64,000 nt of DNA. It comes from Carallia brachiata (taxonomy: Eukaryota; Streptophyta; Magnoliopsida; Malpighiales; Rhizophoraceae). Under the pieces are notes generated by a model that did no database searches, was not told where the DNA came from, and worked only from the letters and a program-made list of their open reading frames with translations. Each line of letters opens with the position of its first letter. The stretch's first letter is position 1. A program made the position numbers and the translations under genes. Shown here piece after piece: positions 55,470 through 64,000 of this stretch. The DNA is taken from positions 2,533,706-2,597,705 of the forward strand of contig JADCRB010000075.1 of NCBI GenBank assembly GCA_021464245.1. The letters are read 5' to 3'.

Positions 55470-56660
55470 CAAGTTGTAGGTCATCTGGCTATATTTTTGC
55501 AATTTTTTTTTAACGAGAAATATGTTTCCAAATCAATTAAACACACACACAAAAGTGATTTTACTGGTTTTTTCAGAGAGGTGGTTTTCAGGATTCAAAT
55601 ATCTAAACTTCAGATCACATTAGAAAATCATGATCATCATGATGCTTTTTTGATAAATTTCTTGGACTCAAAACACTGTCGAAAATGATGTAAAGTGGGA
55701 AACTTTGAAAAGAGCAAAGTGGAAAGCAGAGTGGCTTGATGGATGTGGATAGAAGCTGCAGGATTTCTGAAGCGGAAATGGTCTGCAACAAAAGTCCAAA
55801 TGAAGGCAGATGGTAACTTTTGGAAGGGTATTTAGAAGGGAACAAAAGAATGATTATCACTGTCTGCGGGTATCCATAACCCACTTTGGCTTTGGAGAAG
55901 ATGGTTCCTCATCCATCTCGACTAAATATCATAATTAGAAGTCTTGAATATACTTATAAGGGAAGAAATAAAATTAAAAAGAATGAGAAAATTTTATTAA
56001 ATACAATTTTTTAATTTAATTTTATTTTCTTTCCTTTTTTAATGTATTCTATACAATTTAATATCAATTAAGAATGAATAGCATTCTTCTTGTTTTAAAG
56101 CATTGAGCATTCTCCTCTAGCCTGTGTATGGTGAACACACCACTGGCTATCCTACCCAAAAATGGACTTAAAAAGAATGAATAGCATTCTTCCTTTTTAA
56201 AGCATTAAATATACTTATCAGGGAAGAAATAAAATTAAAAAGAATGAGAAAAATTATTAAATACAATTTTTTTAATTTTATTTTATTTTCTTTCTTTTTA
56301 ATGTATTCTATACAATTTATAATATCAATTCAGAATGAACAGCATTCTTCTTATTTTAAAGCATTGAGCATTCTCCTCTAATATCTGTCTGGTGAACGCA
56401 CCACTGGCTATCCTACCCAAAAATGGACTTGCCTCTTTGTCCTTGACTTGTTGGATGAGAGTGACATTGAAGGGAATGGAGCTGTAGAGATATTGTTTGC
56501 ACAATCTTTGTTTGTCTGGTTGGATGCTTCTGAATGCTTGTCCATTCACTCTCCACTGCTTGTTGCTTTCACTTGGATTAATGGGCGCACGCTTCAGAAA
56601 TGGCCACCCTAGCCCTACTATGAGCTTGCAGGAATGGGTTGATCTTAAAAAATGTGTTTT
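55470..56660 (+). repeat. Threefold segment, unit 2, with internal tandem duplication
   Basis: Homologous to unit 1 and unit 3. The first part (55480-55560) also matches 34560-34660 and 52933-53020 (TCTGGCTATATTTTTGCAAT, then the CA run). Inside it a block of about 260 bp is repeated in tandem: 55946-56178 and 56207-56430 (GAAGAAATAAAATTAAAAAG, CATTGAGCATTCTCCTCTA, ACTGGCTATCCTACCCAAAA). No gene is supported. Confidence 0.75.
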
Positions 56661-57594
56661 TTTTTAAGTACTAAAAAAGGTAAAGGAAAGAAAACTTAAT
56701 ACTAAAAGTTTTTGGGTATGTTAGATAGTAAACCTGTAATATTTCAAGTTATTATTTAAATGAGATATTTCAATAATGATATTTATCCTTCTTATTAAAA
56801 CTATATTACTTTTTTTTATTTGAGACGTATAGAAAGATTTTGTGTAAGACACGTCATAATTACTTAATGTTATCTACTAAATTATTCAGTGAGAATAATC
56901 ATAAATTGCTTATGGAAAAATATCAAATTGAAATCTATTGACTAATGTTGAATTCTTATCAATTCTCCTTCACTAAATCCTAAATAGAACGAATTTGATA
57001 AAACTTCCCGGTTTAACAAAAGCATAATGATAATGTTGTTCGTTTAAGTGGATAAATAATGATGCTGCAAAGTGGGAAAACAAAGAAGTCCCTTCTTTGT
57101 TTCTTGGAATCACAAAAAGTTAATGAAGAAGATTTGGATGTTAGATGTTTATCATGAGGATTTCATTCCAAAAATGATCAGAATTTAGTAGTCTATTTCC
57201 AATGTAATTGCCAGACATGAAAATGAAACTACAGGCACTATGTTGCAGTTGCATGCTCTCTTTTTTCTTCTCTCTTTGTCCCTTCTGCATCATTTATATT
57301 TGAACTCCATGAAAGAGACAATGGAAAAGGGTGAATCTTAGTGTAACAACAAAAATTACTCTATTGTGACCCACAGTTTATATGTTTGAGTGGTGAAAAC
57401 TTTGCTTTTATCTCACCCTTCCCCCAAACCCCACAGTGTGGGAGACTGTGGGAACACCCTTCTATGAAAGAGGTAAAGGACATGTGAAAGAGAACAAATG
57501 AATATGCAAATTGTACTACTTCATAGATGAAGTGAGGTGTCAACATCTGATTCATCGCAGTCATTTCTTACGTGAAAACGGGTGTCTGCAAACC
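56661..57594. other. Intergenic sequence downstream of the small gene
   Basis: No gene is seen. A/T-rich to about 57050, then more balanced. About 57240-57594 is likely the 3' UTR and flank of the small minus-strand gene. Confidence 0.4.
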
Positions 57595-57999
57595 TTAAAT
57601 TTGCCAGATTTGGAGTCTCATTGACGGGGTGGCATGTGTATTTGGTCTGCCAGTTTGGTTGCAGATGGAGAGAGCCATGAAGTAGTTGGCATGCTGGGAG
57701 GACCAATTCTGGGTGGAAAAACAACCTGGGTGTCTCACAACATTGGCTGTTTTAACCTGCTCTGCTGCAGTGAACAGTTTTAGAAGCTCCCTCTGCTGCC
57801 TCATTTTCTTTGCTCTCTCTAATTCTCGAAACCTTTGCTGAAGCAGGGCAATGGACGAATGAATGATGGTGGCATCACAGCTTTGCCTGCTCATAGTAGA
57901 AGAACTGTTATGAGCAGAAGACAATGATGGGAGCGATCTGTGTAAGAGTCTACTTCTTCCTTTATTTCTATACATAGAGCATGAATGTTTCGGTTTCAT
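57595..57999 (-). CDS. Small plant protein of unknown function
   Basis: An open frame runs from 58089. I prefer the ATG at 57999, which gives 134 residues (MKPKHSCSMYRNKGRSRLLH...), because the first 30 codons upstream look like leader and the duplicated fragment at 34.8 kb is conserved mainly from this ATG. The N-terminal third is basic and Ser-rich (HRSLPSLSSAHNSSS). A Gln/Arg/Glu-rich amphipathic helix follows (ALLQQRFRELERAKKMRQQR), then a tail without recognised motifs. No signal peptide or domain is seen. The helix could mediate dimerisation or nucleic-acid contact, but that is a guess. The upstream segment occurs three times in this region. I do not recognise the family with certainty; the balanced composition and the duplicated coding fragment argue that it is, or was, a gene. 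Confidence 0.55.
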   Translation of the reverse strand: MKPKHSCSMYRNKGRSRLLHRSLPSLSSAHNSSSTMSRQSCDATIIHSSIALLQQRFRELERAKKMRQQRELLKLFTAAEQVKTANVVRHPGCFSTQNWSSQHANYFMALSICNQTGRPNTHATPSMRLQIWQI

Positions 58000-58029
58000 A
58001 ATGCACAACTGAATGAAGTGAACTGAGAA

Positions 58030-58720
58030 AGTAGAATGGGAAGCTGAGTAAATTCCAGGAAGCAAAGGTAATATTCTTATTAACCCCAAGAAGCCTGAGT
58101 TGGTGGATGTGGAAAGAGGAGGCTGAAGGACTTCTCAAACTGAAAAAGGCTGGAAAGAAGTTCAAATCAGCAGTGGAAGGTAGTTTTTGGAAGAGCATGT
58201 AGAGGGGAATAAAAGGATGGGTGACAATTAGTCTGCTTTATCTCCATAGTTACTTTTGACTTTGGAGAAGCTGCTGCCTCAATTTGTGGGATTTTCTCAT
58301 TATTTTTAGTTTTTCTTGAACATTCTCTTTTCACCTCTGTCAAGAGTAAAAGTTCCAAAAGAATTTGAGGTATGTAGACAGAGGAAAAGGATTGCAACAT
58401 GGAATAACTTTTGGTCTAATTGATGTTCCCTCAGTTGAATTCGGTTCACACTTCATGAAAAAAAGAGAAAGTGATCCCACCAATGGCTCTCCAACCCAAT
58501 ATTACAAAGGCCTTCACTTTCCTTTTTGTCATTGGCTTGTTGGATGGGAGTGGCATGGAAGGGAATAGAGTTGAAAATATTGGATGCACAACCTTTGGCT
58601 GGTTCTAGTTGGATGCTTCTGTACACCAAAAAATCAGACCAACCCACTTTTGCTTTCTCTTTGATTGATGAGCGCATGCTTGATTATAAAGCCTACCTCA
58701 TTACCTAGCAGGAATGTCCT
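58030..58720 (+). repeat. Threefold segment, unit 3 (upstream of the small gene)
   Basis: The most diverged of the three units. Shared blocks are GTTGGTGGATGTGGAAAGAG, GGTAGTTTTTGGAAGAGCAT, 'GGCTTGTTGGATGGGAGTGG', GGAAGGGAATAGAGTTG and GATGAGCGCATGCTTG. It lies directly 5' of the small minus-strand gene and may contain its promoter, making units 1 and 2 duplicated upstream sequence without the gene. Confidence 0.7.
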
Positions 58721-59580
58721 GTCCAAGCTCTAGTGAAGTTCAATATCTATACAAAACCCAATGGCCACTTTTTCTTTAAGACTGAGGACCAGACAGGCAA
58801 ACATTCCTCCCTCATTTAGTAATCCCGACAAAATTTGTCAAGCAACTTAAAAAATATAAAGAATGATTTATCATTTTGCTCTTCATTTAAGTGTGCAGTG
58901 CAAGTGCTTGTGTAGGATTTTGTTAGCTACGGGGCCTTGTATCCTCTTGTTTTTTTGCACAAAAATAAAAAGTATCATTGTTCACAATGCCTTCCAAATG
59001 TAAGGCCAAAAAATATTACTCAATTTCGAAATTCGATAATTAAAGCTTTCCACACCAATTTTGTCAGGTCATTATTTATCGGTGCATGCAAGATGTACAT
59101 TATATAATTGAAAAGTCAAGATTTTGCACAGTCATAATATTATGCATGAAATAGTAAAGCAAGCATAAGTGTGATCAAATTAGTCATCAAAGCCACAACA
59201 AAAGTAATAGGGCACACAGGCATCAATATGAAAAGGATCACAACCAGCATGTAGATTGTGAAAGAAAAGCTACATTGTTTCAAAACCTGTCTAATTCATC
59301 CTTCTTTCTGGTGAATTAAATCATTTGTGAATGAAATAGACAACACCTACTGTAGTGCTCTCTATTAATATCTCGCTGATTGAGTCATTTTTCAGAGGAA
59401 TAGGCAAGTATAGGATCAAAAACCTTGTCTTCAATTTTGTCAATGTCACAAAAGGAAGGACACAAGCCTGTATCAGTAAAATTTCATAGAAAAAAGGAAA
59501 AACCAAAAAAAAAGTACATTCAGTTGTATCAACCAATTGTTCTCATCTTCTTTGACAGCCATAATCAATCCACAGAAATT
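58721..59580. other. Intergenic sequence and PPR gene 3' flank
   Basis: No gene. About 59200-59395 resembles 62190-62385 on the other side of the PPR gene (AACCTGTCTAATTCATC, GAAATAGACAACACCTAC, CTCTATTAATATCTC). About 59400-59580 is probably the 3' UTR of the PPR gene. Confidence 0.5.
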
Positions 59581-61432
59581 TCAGGCCCCAATGCTTACTT
59601 TTGTCCCCAATCCCTCTTCTTCCATCTCCTTGACTGCTCTTATAAGGCCCCGTGTGATCTCATTTAGATGCAAGCCACTCTCCTTCATTTCCTCTAACAG
59701 CTTTTCTGCTTTTTTCCAATCTAATGCCTTTAAGCATAGGGATTGAATCAACTTATTATACTCATCTTTATTAGGTTGGACCCCAAATTTCTTCATCTCT
59801 GCCAACAACTCCAAAGCCTTGTCAAACTGCTCTAGTTTACAATACCCCCGAATAAGTGTGTGGTAAGTAACAGGAGTCAGCTTGGAGTGCTTCTTTTTGG
59901 CTTCCGATAGTATTTCGCGAGCATCTTCCATCTGGCCACCACTTGCATAAGCACTTATAATAACAGTATATGTGTACACATCTGGTTTTAGACCTCTGCT
60001 CTGCATCAGCTTCATTGTTTCTATTGCCTCTTTCATATCCCCACTCTTGGAATAACCACTAATAACCGAATTAAAAACAGCATTTCCAGGAGCTGGACCC
60101 TCTGCAATCATCTTAGAAAGCAACATCTTTGCCCCATCTGCATCTTTGATCCTACACAAGCCACGGACAACAAATGCAAAAGGTTTAATTGCCCGCTTCC
60201 GGGCTTCTCCCGAGTAATCATCCAGCATATCCACGGCCAATTTGATAGTTTCATCCATTCGACTGAGCGTACAAATCAAAAAGCTAACAGCATGAGGAGG
60301 TGGATACTTGTTCTTCTCCCTTGCCATCATATAAACTAAATATGCATCTTTCCCCTTACTACCTTTACAAAACCAAGACATAATCTTACCCACTTTGTCA
60401 CTATCAGGCAATGCTCCAGCATCGAGCATCTTCTCACAAACAGATAATGCCCAATCGAAAAAGGACCTCCTACAAGAGCCTCAATTGTGTAATAGTATGT
60501 CTCCGAATCAGGGACACACGCAAAATCACCAAACTTATCAAAAACCTGTGAAGCAGCCTTTGCTTTACCCAACCTTGAAAATAAGGCTATCAACTGATTA
60601 AGAATCTCCACGTTCAGAACAGTCGGCTCTTTCTTACCAATGTCCTGAATTAGCTCCCACAGACCATAAGCATCTTTTGCCCTAGGATTGCTGCATACAG
60701 CCCGAACAAGTGCATCAACGCCACTAGTGGTCACAAAAATGCCCCGCTTTCTCTTTGCCACCCACTTAAAAAAACTGATCAAATTCTCTCCAAAATATGC
60801 GGGGTTTCGAGCACTTTCACCACAAGCTCCTCACGTAAATCCAAACTCATACTATTAAGAGTAGATTCGAAAGATCCATCAACACTACTCTGCAACAAAG
60901 ATAAAACACTTTGTAATTTCTCCTCATCAATCTCATAAACCTCATCCTCCAACTCATTTCCATCCCCACGAATACGAGTATCCCCTTCTGCAACATCTCC
61001 CCAAGAAACCTCCTCTGATATTTCACTATTTTCATTCCCAGTGGCAAAATGGTCCAACTGGGTATCCCCAGAATCAACAAACGAAAACTTATCATCAATT
61101 TGCAGCCCAGAATTCATAGAAGAATTATCATTCTCGGGGGCAAAATGGTCAATGTGGGCATCATCCACGCCCACAGTTTGACCAGAAACCAACGAAGAAT
61201 GCTCGGTTTCAGTTTCATTTAAGTTTGTGGAGGAAAATCTGAAGTCTTGACGAGAAACAGAGGTTTTAGAGAAAACCCATGTGGAGAAATGCGGTGAATA
61301 AGAAGAAGATGGATTATTTGGGATTAGGGTTTTACAAGTTGCTACCTTTCTGCTGCTGGGATAGTTATTCTGAGTTGCTGCACCCAAATTTTTTGCTGCC
61401 TCTCTGGATTTGGCTGCAATGGATCTCCACAT
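59581..61432 (-). CDS. P-class PPR protein, probably organelle-targeted; frame broken twice
   Basis: PPR proteins bind organellar RNA sequence-specifically. The start ATG at 61432 opens an N-terminus rich in Ser, Asn, Lys and Arg (MWRSIAAKSREAAKNLG), consistent with a transit peptide, then an acidic low-complexity stretch. The C-terminal part has clear 35-residue PPR repeats: NAVFNSVISGYSKSGDMKEA, VYTYTVIISAYASGGQMEDA, VTYHTLIRGYCKLEQFDKAL, EYNKLIQSLCLKALDWKKAE. The frame breaks twice, near 60783 (one T short in a T run, after HILERI) and near 60470 (one T short, before the FDWALSVCEKM segment). With both ignored the gene spans about 617 residues in one exon. It resembles Arabidopsis At3g02650-type proteins as I remember them, not checked. 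Both breaks are homopolymer losses, so sequence error is as likely as true inactivation. The far smaller divergence of the rest argues for a gene that is or was recently functional. Confidence 0.8.
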
Positions 61433-63266
61433 CCTCTCTTATCAAAATAAGAAAAACCTTAGAACTAAGTAAAGAGGGAGGAATGAATTAGGGATGGAAG
61501 AAGAAGAAGAAAGAAGGAAAAGGGGAATGCAATTAGGGTTTAGGGAAGAGAAGAGAATCAGTTGGGCTCCACACAGACTTGGGCTGGAGTTTCCTACCCA
61601 AAGCAAGCCTGTCTATTTTGGGCAGAGTGGGCTTATGATGCTCTTGCTAGATCAAAAAAAGTATACAATGCAGACGTAAGATTAAGACATTAGAATCCAT
61701 ATTGGAGCTCCCTCCGTCAACCGCCTGAACCGAGAGCTTTACGCGGTTCAGGTACTCAAGTCCTTTAAAATGAAAGTATCTCGATCGGTTATACTTAAAA
61801 AGACGGATCATTTGGAAATGCATGTTCAATTCAAAATCATAGTAGGTTTATGTTCTCTTGCAAGCATTTGGCTTTAATGGTAGCTATTCTCTTCTATGTG
61901 TATTTTGCGTTGAAATTACAGTTGGCAAACCATTTTTCCAAGTTAAAACCAAATGTGAATCCAAATAATTATAATAATTATAATAGTATAATGTAAATCC
62001 CCATATGAATTATAATAGTATAATGTAAATCCCCATATGGAAAGCATCAAATTTAGCATGGAAGCTCGCTCCAGTCCACTTAACCTGAGTCCATGTCCTT
62101 TTTAACAAAAATTAACAGTTGAATAAATTTTCAAGACGTAAGTGTGTCCAGAAACTTCATTGACAACAGAGGAGATAAATGCCAAGGATCCCCTTGACAA
62201 AGCCAGATTAGGAAATATATCAATTCTTCACGACCAACATGCAGTTTGAGAACTGCATCTCAAAACCTGTCCAATTCATTATCTTTTTTCTCGTGGACTG
62301 AATAATTCCTGAAATAGACACCACCTATCGACTGCAGGGCCCTCTATTAATATCTCCTTTGGCTGAACCATATGCAGCACCTATGCCTGCAAATTCCAGG
62401 GAACAGTGCCTTGTGGGATAACTAGCAAGCTGAGAGTGACCCTGCAACCCATTGCACAATCTGAAGGAAAAAGTTTTTAACTTACATCAACATATTTAGA
62501 GTCTAAGGAAACCACATGTTTTATGGTTAAAGTTCTTTGGCTGGTGGGGTATTAGGTCATGAGAACTTATGTTCTTAAAACTCTTGGTTAGTACAGGAAC
62601 TAATACAGGAGCAGCCATCCATAGAGATTACTTTTACAGAAGGGCAGGAGGGGAGGGGGAAGGCATCTTTGTGTTGATTGTACAGGCAAAGAATTGATAA
62701 ATGAAAGCCAAGAAGAATGCTATAGCATTTTAGAATTGTTATTGTCAGTAATACTCAATTGATGGGGCGCAAAATAAGATGAGCCTGAAAATGGTACAGT
62801 AAGAAAAAAAAAAAAAAAACATTAACAGGTTGCCTAGATAGGAATTGATGATATAATTCCATTGATGCAACCTGAGAGGTATTGTCTATCAGTAATAAGG
62901 CAAATATACACGAAATGTTTTTACAGGTATAAGAAATTCTTTGCAGAGACCCAAAAAAAAGAAAACCTTGCAGATGTTAGCATCATTATGCCTTTCCCCT
63001 TCAAAATCTGCTTACTTGATGAACTGCAGTTAGCATGGACCTGCGGTGGGTAACCATAAGAGAGGATCACATACACTCACCAATCTTAAGACAGAAACTT
63101 AGACATGTTAATTTCGTTAGGATCATACAATAACACGTATCATTACAGCATATTTGAGAGTGAAATAAATAAATAAATAAAAGAACATAAAGGACTTTGG
63201 CCGTAATTAACAGCCTTAAATTCTGATTTCTTTCCTTTACAATTTGATGATGCTCCCACTAGAATG

Positions 63267-63299
<33 letters not shown>

Positions 63300-63638
63300 C
63301 TTTTTGAACAACTCACTAAGAATGCTTTTCAGAGCTTAAGATCTAGAAGATGCACAAAAATGGAGGAGCAGCCAAACAGATTATCACAGCAATACTATGT
63401 CACCGTTACCACTTAATCATCACAAAATGCATATGTGAATGAGGCGACCAGACCGATTAAAATATAAGGATCGTCAATGCCTTGCTTACCTGACATCTAC
63501 AGCATTTCAATCTGAGAGCTTCACCCCAGGCCCTCCCAATAGGTTCTGCAAGACCAGCAATAAGGTTGGCTGCACTCAACAGAGAGCCCACTGCTCCATG
63601 TTTCTCAGAGAAAAAAGGAGAATATCCTTTGGATTACA
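61433..63638. other. Intergenic region between PPR and mTERF genes
   Basis: About 61433-61680 is the PPR 5' flank; an AAG/GAA-rich stretch lies at 61495-61560. About 61974-62035 carries a 30-bp tandem repeat (ATTATAATAGTATAATGTAA type). 62190-62385 is the partner of 59200-59395. The rest to 63638 has no convincing gene; the last 100-150 bp are probably the 3' UTR of the mTERF gene. T-run at 63280-63300. Confidence 0.45.
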
Positions 63639-63956
63639 TTACCCCTGTCTTTCAAATTTTTTTGCAAATTTATTCAGTAACAATTGCTGCCGAAATGCCA
63701 AATATTGGTCTAAACTGGTTCCAGCCCACTGCTGACAAAAGCGCTCATCTGTTGGAACTAATGAGCTCAGAGGGAATGGCCCCTTTGGTGCTTTCTTTAG
63801 TGCAACCAAGAACCTATGGCGAGGGCGAATTCTCTGCTCCAGAGATAAGCTCAAGTACATAGGGTACTTAGTCAAGGATTGAACCTCATTACGAAGTTCA
63901 TTGATCAAGTACATATACTTTGGCCTTAAGTTGTCTTCTAGTGACAGCGAGAATAC
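63639..63956 (-). CDS. mTERF-family protein, last exon (partial gene)
   Basis: mTERF proteins act in organellar nucleic-acid metabolism (transcription termination, splicing or ribosome assembly). Read on the minus strand, a TTATCAG|G acceptor at 63957 precedes SLSLEDNLRPKYMYLINELR, followed by YPMYLSLSLEQRIRPRHRFL, the two-helix mTERF repeat pattern (FPxxLxxSLExRIxPRxxxL), and a tail containing VPTDERFCQQWAG before the stop at 63639. The upstream exons lie beyond the right edge. An ATG at 63914 is internal to the exon, not the start. The exact mTERF subfamily cannot be stated. Confidence 0.82.
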   Translation of the reverse strand, partial: VFSLSLEDNLRPKYMYLINELRNEVQSLTKYPMYLSLSLEQRIRPRHRFLVALKKAPKGPFPLSSLVPTDERFCQQWAGTSLDQYLAFRQQLLLNKFAKKFERQG

Positions 63957-64000
63957 CTGATAATGACGAAAGCACTATTATATAAAATTAAAGATCTGAG
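63957..64000 (-). other. Intron of the mTERF gene, running off the window
   Basis: The sequence upstream of the acceptor (minus strand) is T-rich (TTTAATTTTATATAATAGTG), as expected of a plant intron 3' end. The donor is outside the window. Confidence 0.6.

Noticed and set aside
1..64000. CRISPR arrays, operons, bacterial-type terminators
   Set aside because: Nothing resembling them; the gene structures, splice signals and retroelements are those of a plant nucleus.

Overview
This is nuclear DNA of a flowering plant, most likely a eudicot. The evidence is A/T-rich intergenic sequence, intron-poor leucine-rich-repeat receptor-like protein (RLP) genes of the tomato Cf-9/EIX class, a P-class pentatricopeptide-repeat (PPR) gene, an mTERF exon, Ty3/Gypsy and Ty1/Copia retrotransposon remains and many MITE-like insertions. 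I cannot name the species from the sequence.

Layout. 1-53 kb is a tandem RLP cluster: RLP-1 (1316-4345, +), RLP-2 (6297-8645, -), a C-terminal RLP relic (about 13741-13875, +), RLP-3 (15074-18123, +, frameshifted near its end), a 'ghost' RLP locus with flanks but no coding sequence (19.6-21.2 kb), RLP-4 (23735-26120, +, frameshifted) and RLP-5 (49164-51560, +, intact). RLP-4 and RLP-5, with their flanks, are a recent duplicate pair. A 7.09-kb LTR retrotransposon on the minus strand (26144-33233, 5-bp target duplication) sits just downstream of RLP-4, and a 5'-truncated Copia element lies at 34.97-36.94 kb. The spacers hold an old segmental duplication (9.8-13.4 kb against 37.0-41.4 kb), an inverted/tandem rearrangement (18.16-21.92 kb), two copies of a pyrimidine-minisatellite-bearing element (21.9-23.3 and 45.6-46.8 kb) and several MITEs with readable target duplications.

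53-64 kb is a different neighbourhood: a segment repeated three times (53.4-54.6, 55.5-56.7, 58.0-58.7 kb) upstream of a small minus-strand gene of unknown function (57595-57999), a minus-strand organellar-type PPR gene (59581-61432, two single-base frame breaks) and the last exon of a minus-strand mTERF-family gene entering from the right edge (63639-63956).

How the genes relate. The RLPs are predicted cell-surface immune-type receptors: signal peptide, Cys-rich cap, LRRs, island with a Y-x8-KG motif, four last LRRs, acidic stretch, GxxxG-rich transmembrane helix and a short basic tail without kinase. Members of this class work with the adaptor kinase SOBIR1 through the GxxxG helix. Two length classes exist. 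RLP-1 and RLP-3 carry a block of about 224-251 residues (about nine to ten LRRs) that RLP-2, -4 and -5 lack. RLP-1, -3, -4 and -5 and the 13.8-kb relic share a splice-donor-like GT 13-20 nt after the stop codon. RLP-3, -4 and -5 also share a downstream acceptor-like site, so a conserved 3'-UTR intron is likely, and the Gypsy element lies inside that intron of RLP-4. Several coding breaks are one-base changes in homopolymers, so some 'pseudogenes' may be sequence errors. I found no clearly undescribed molecular system. The notable signals are the 3'-UTR intron architecture, the LRR-block difference, the inversion/ghost locus and the minisatellite element.
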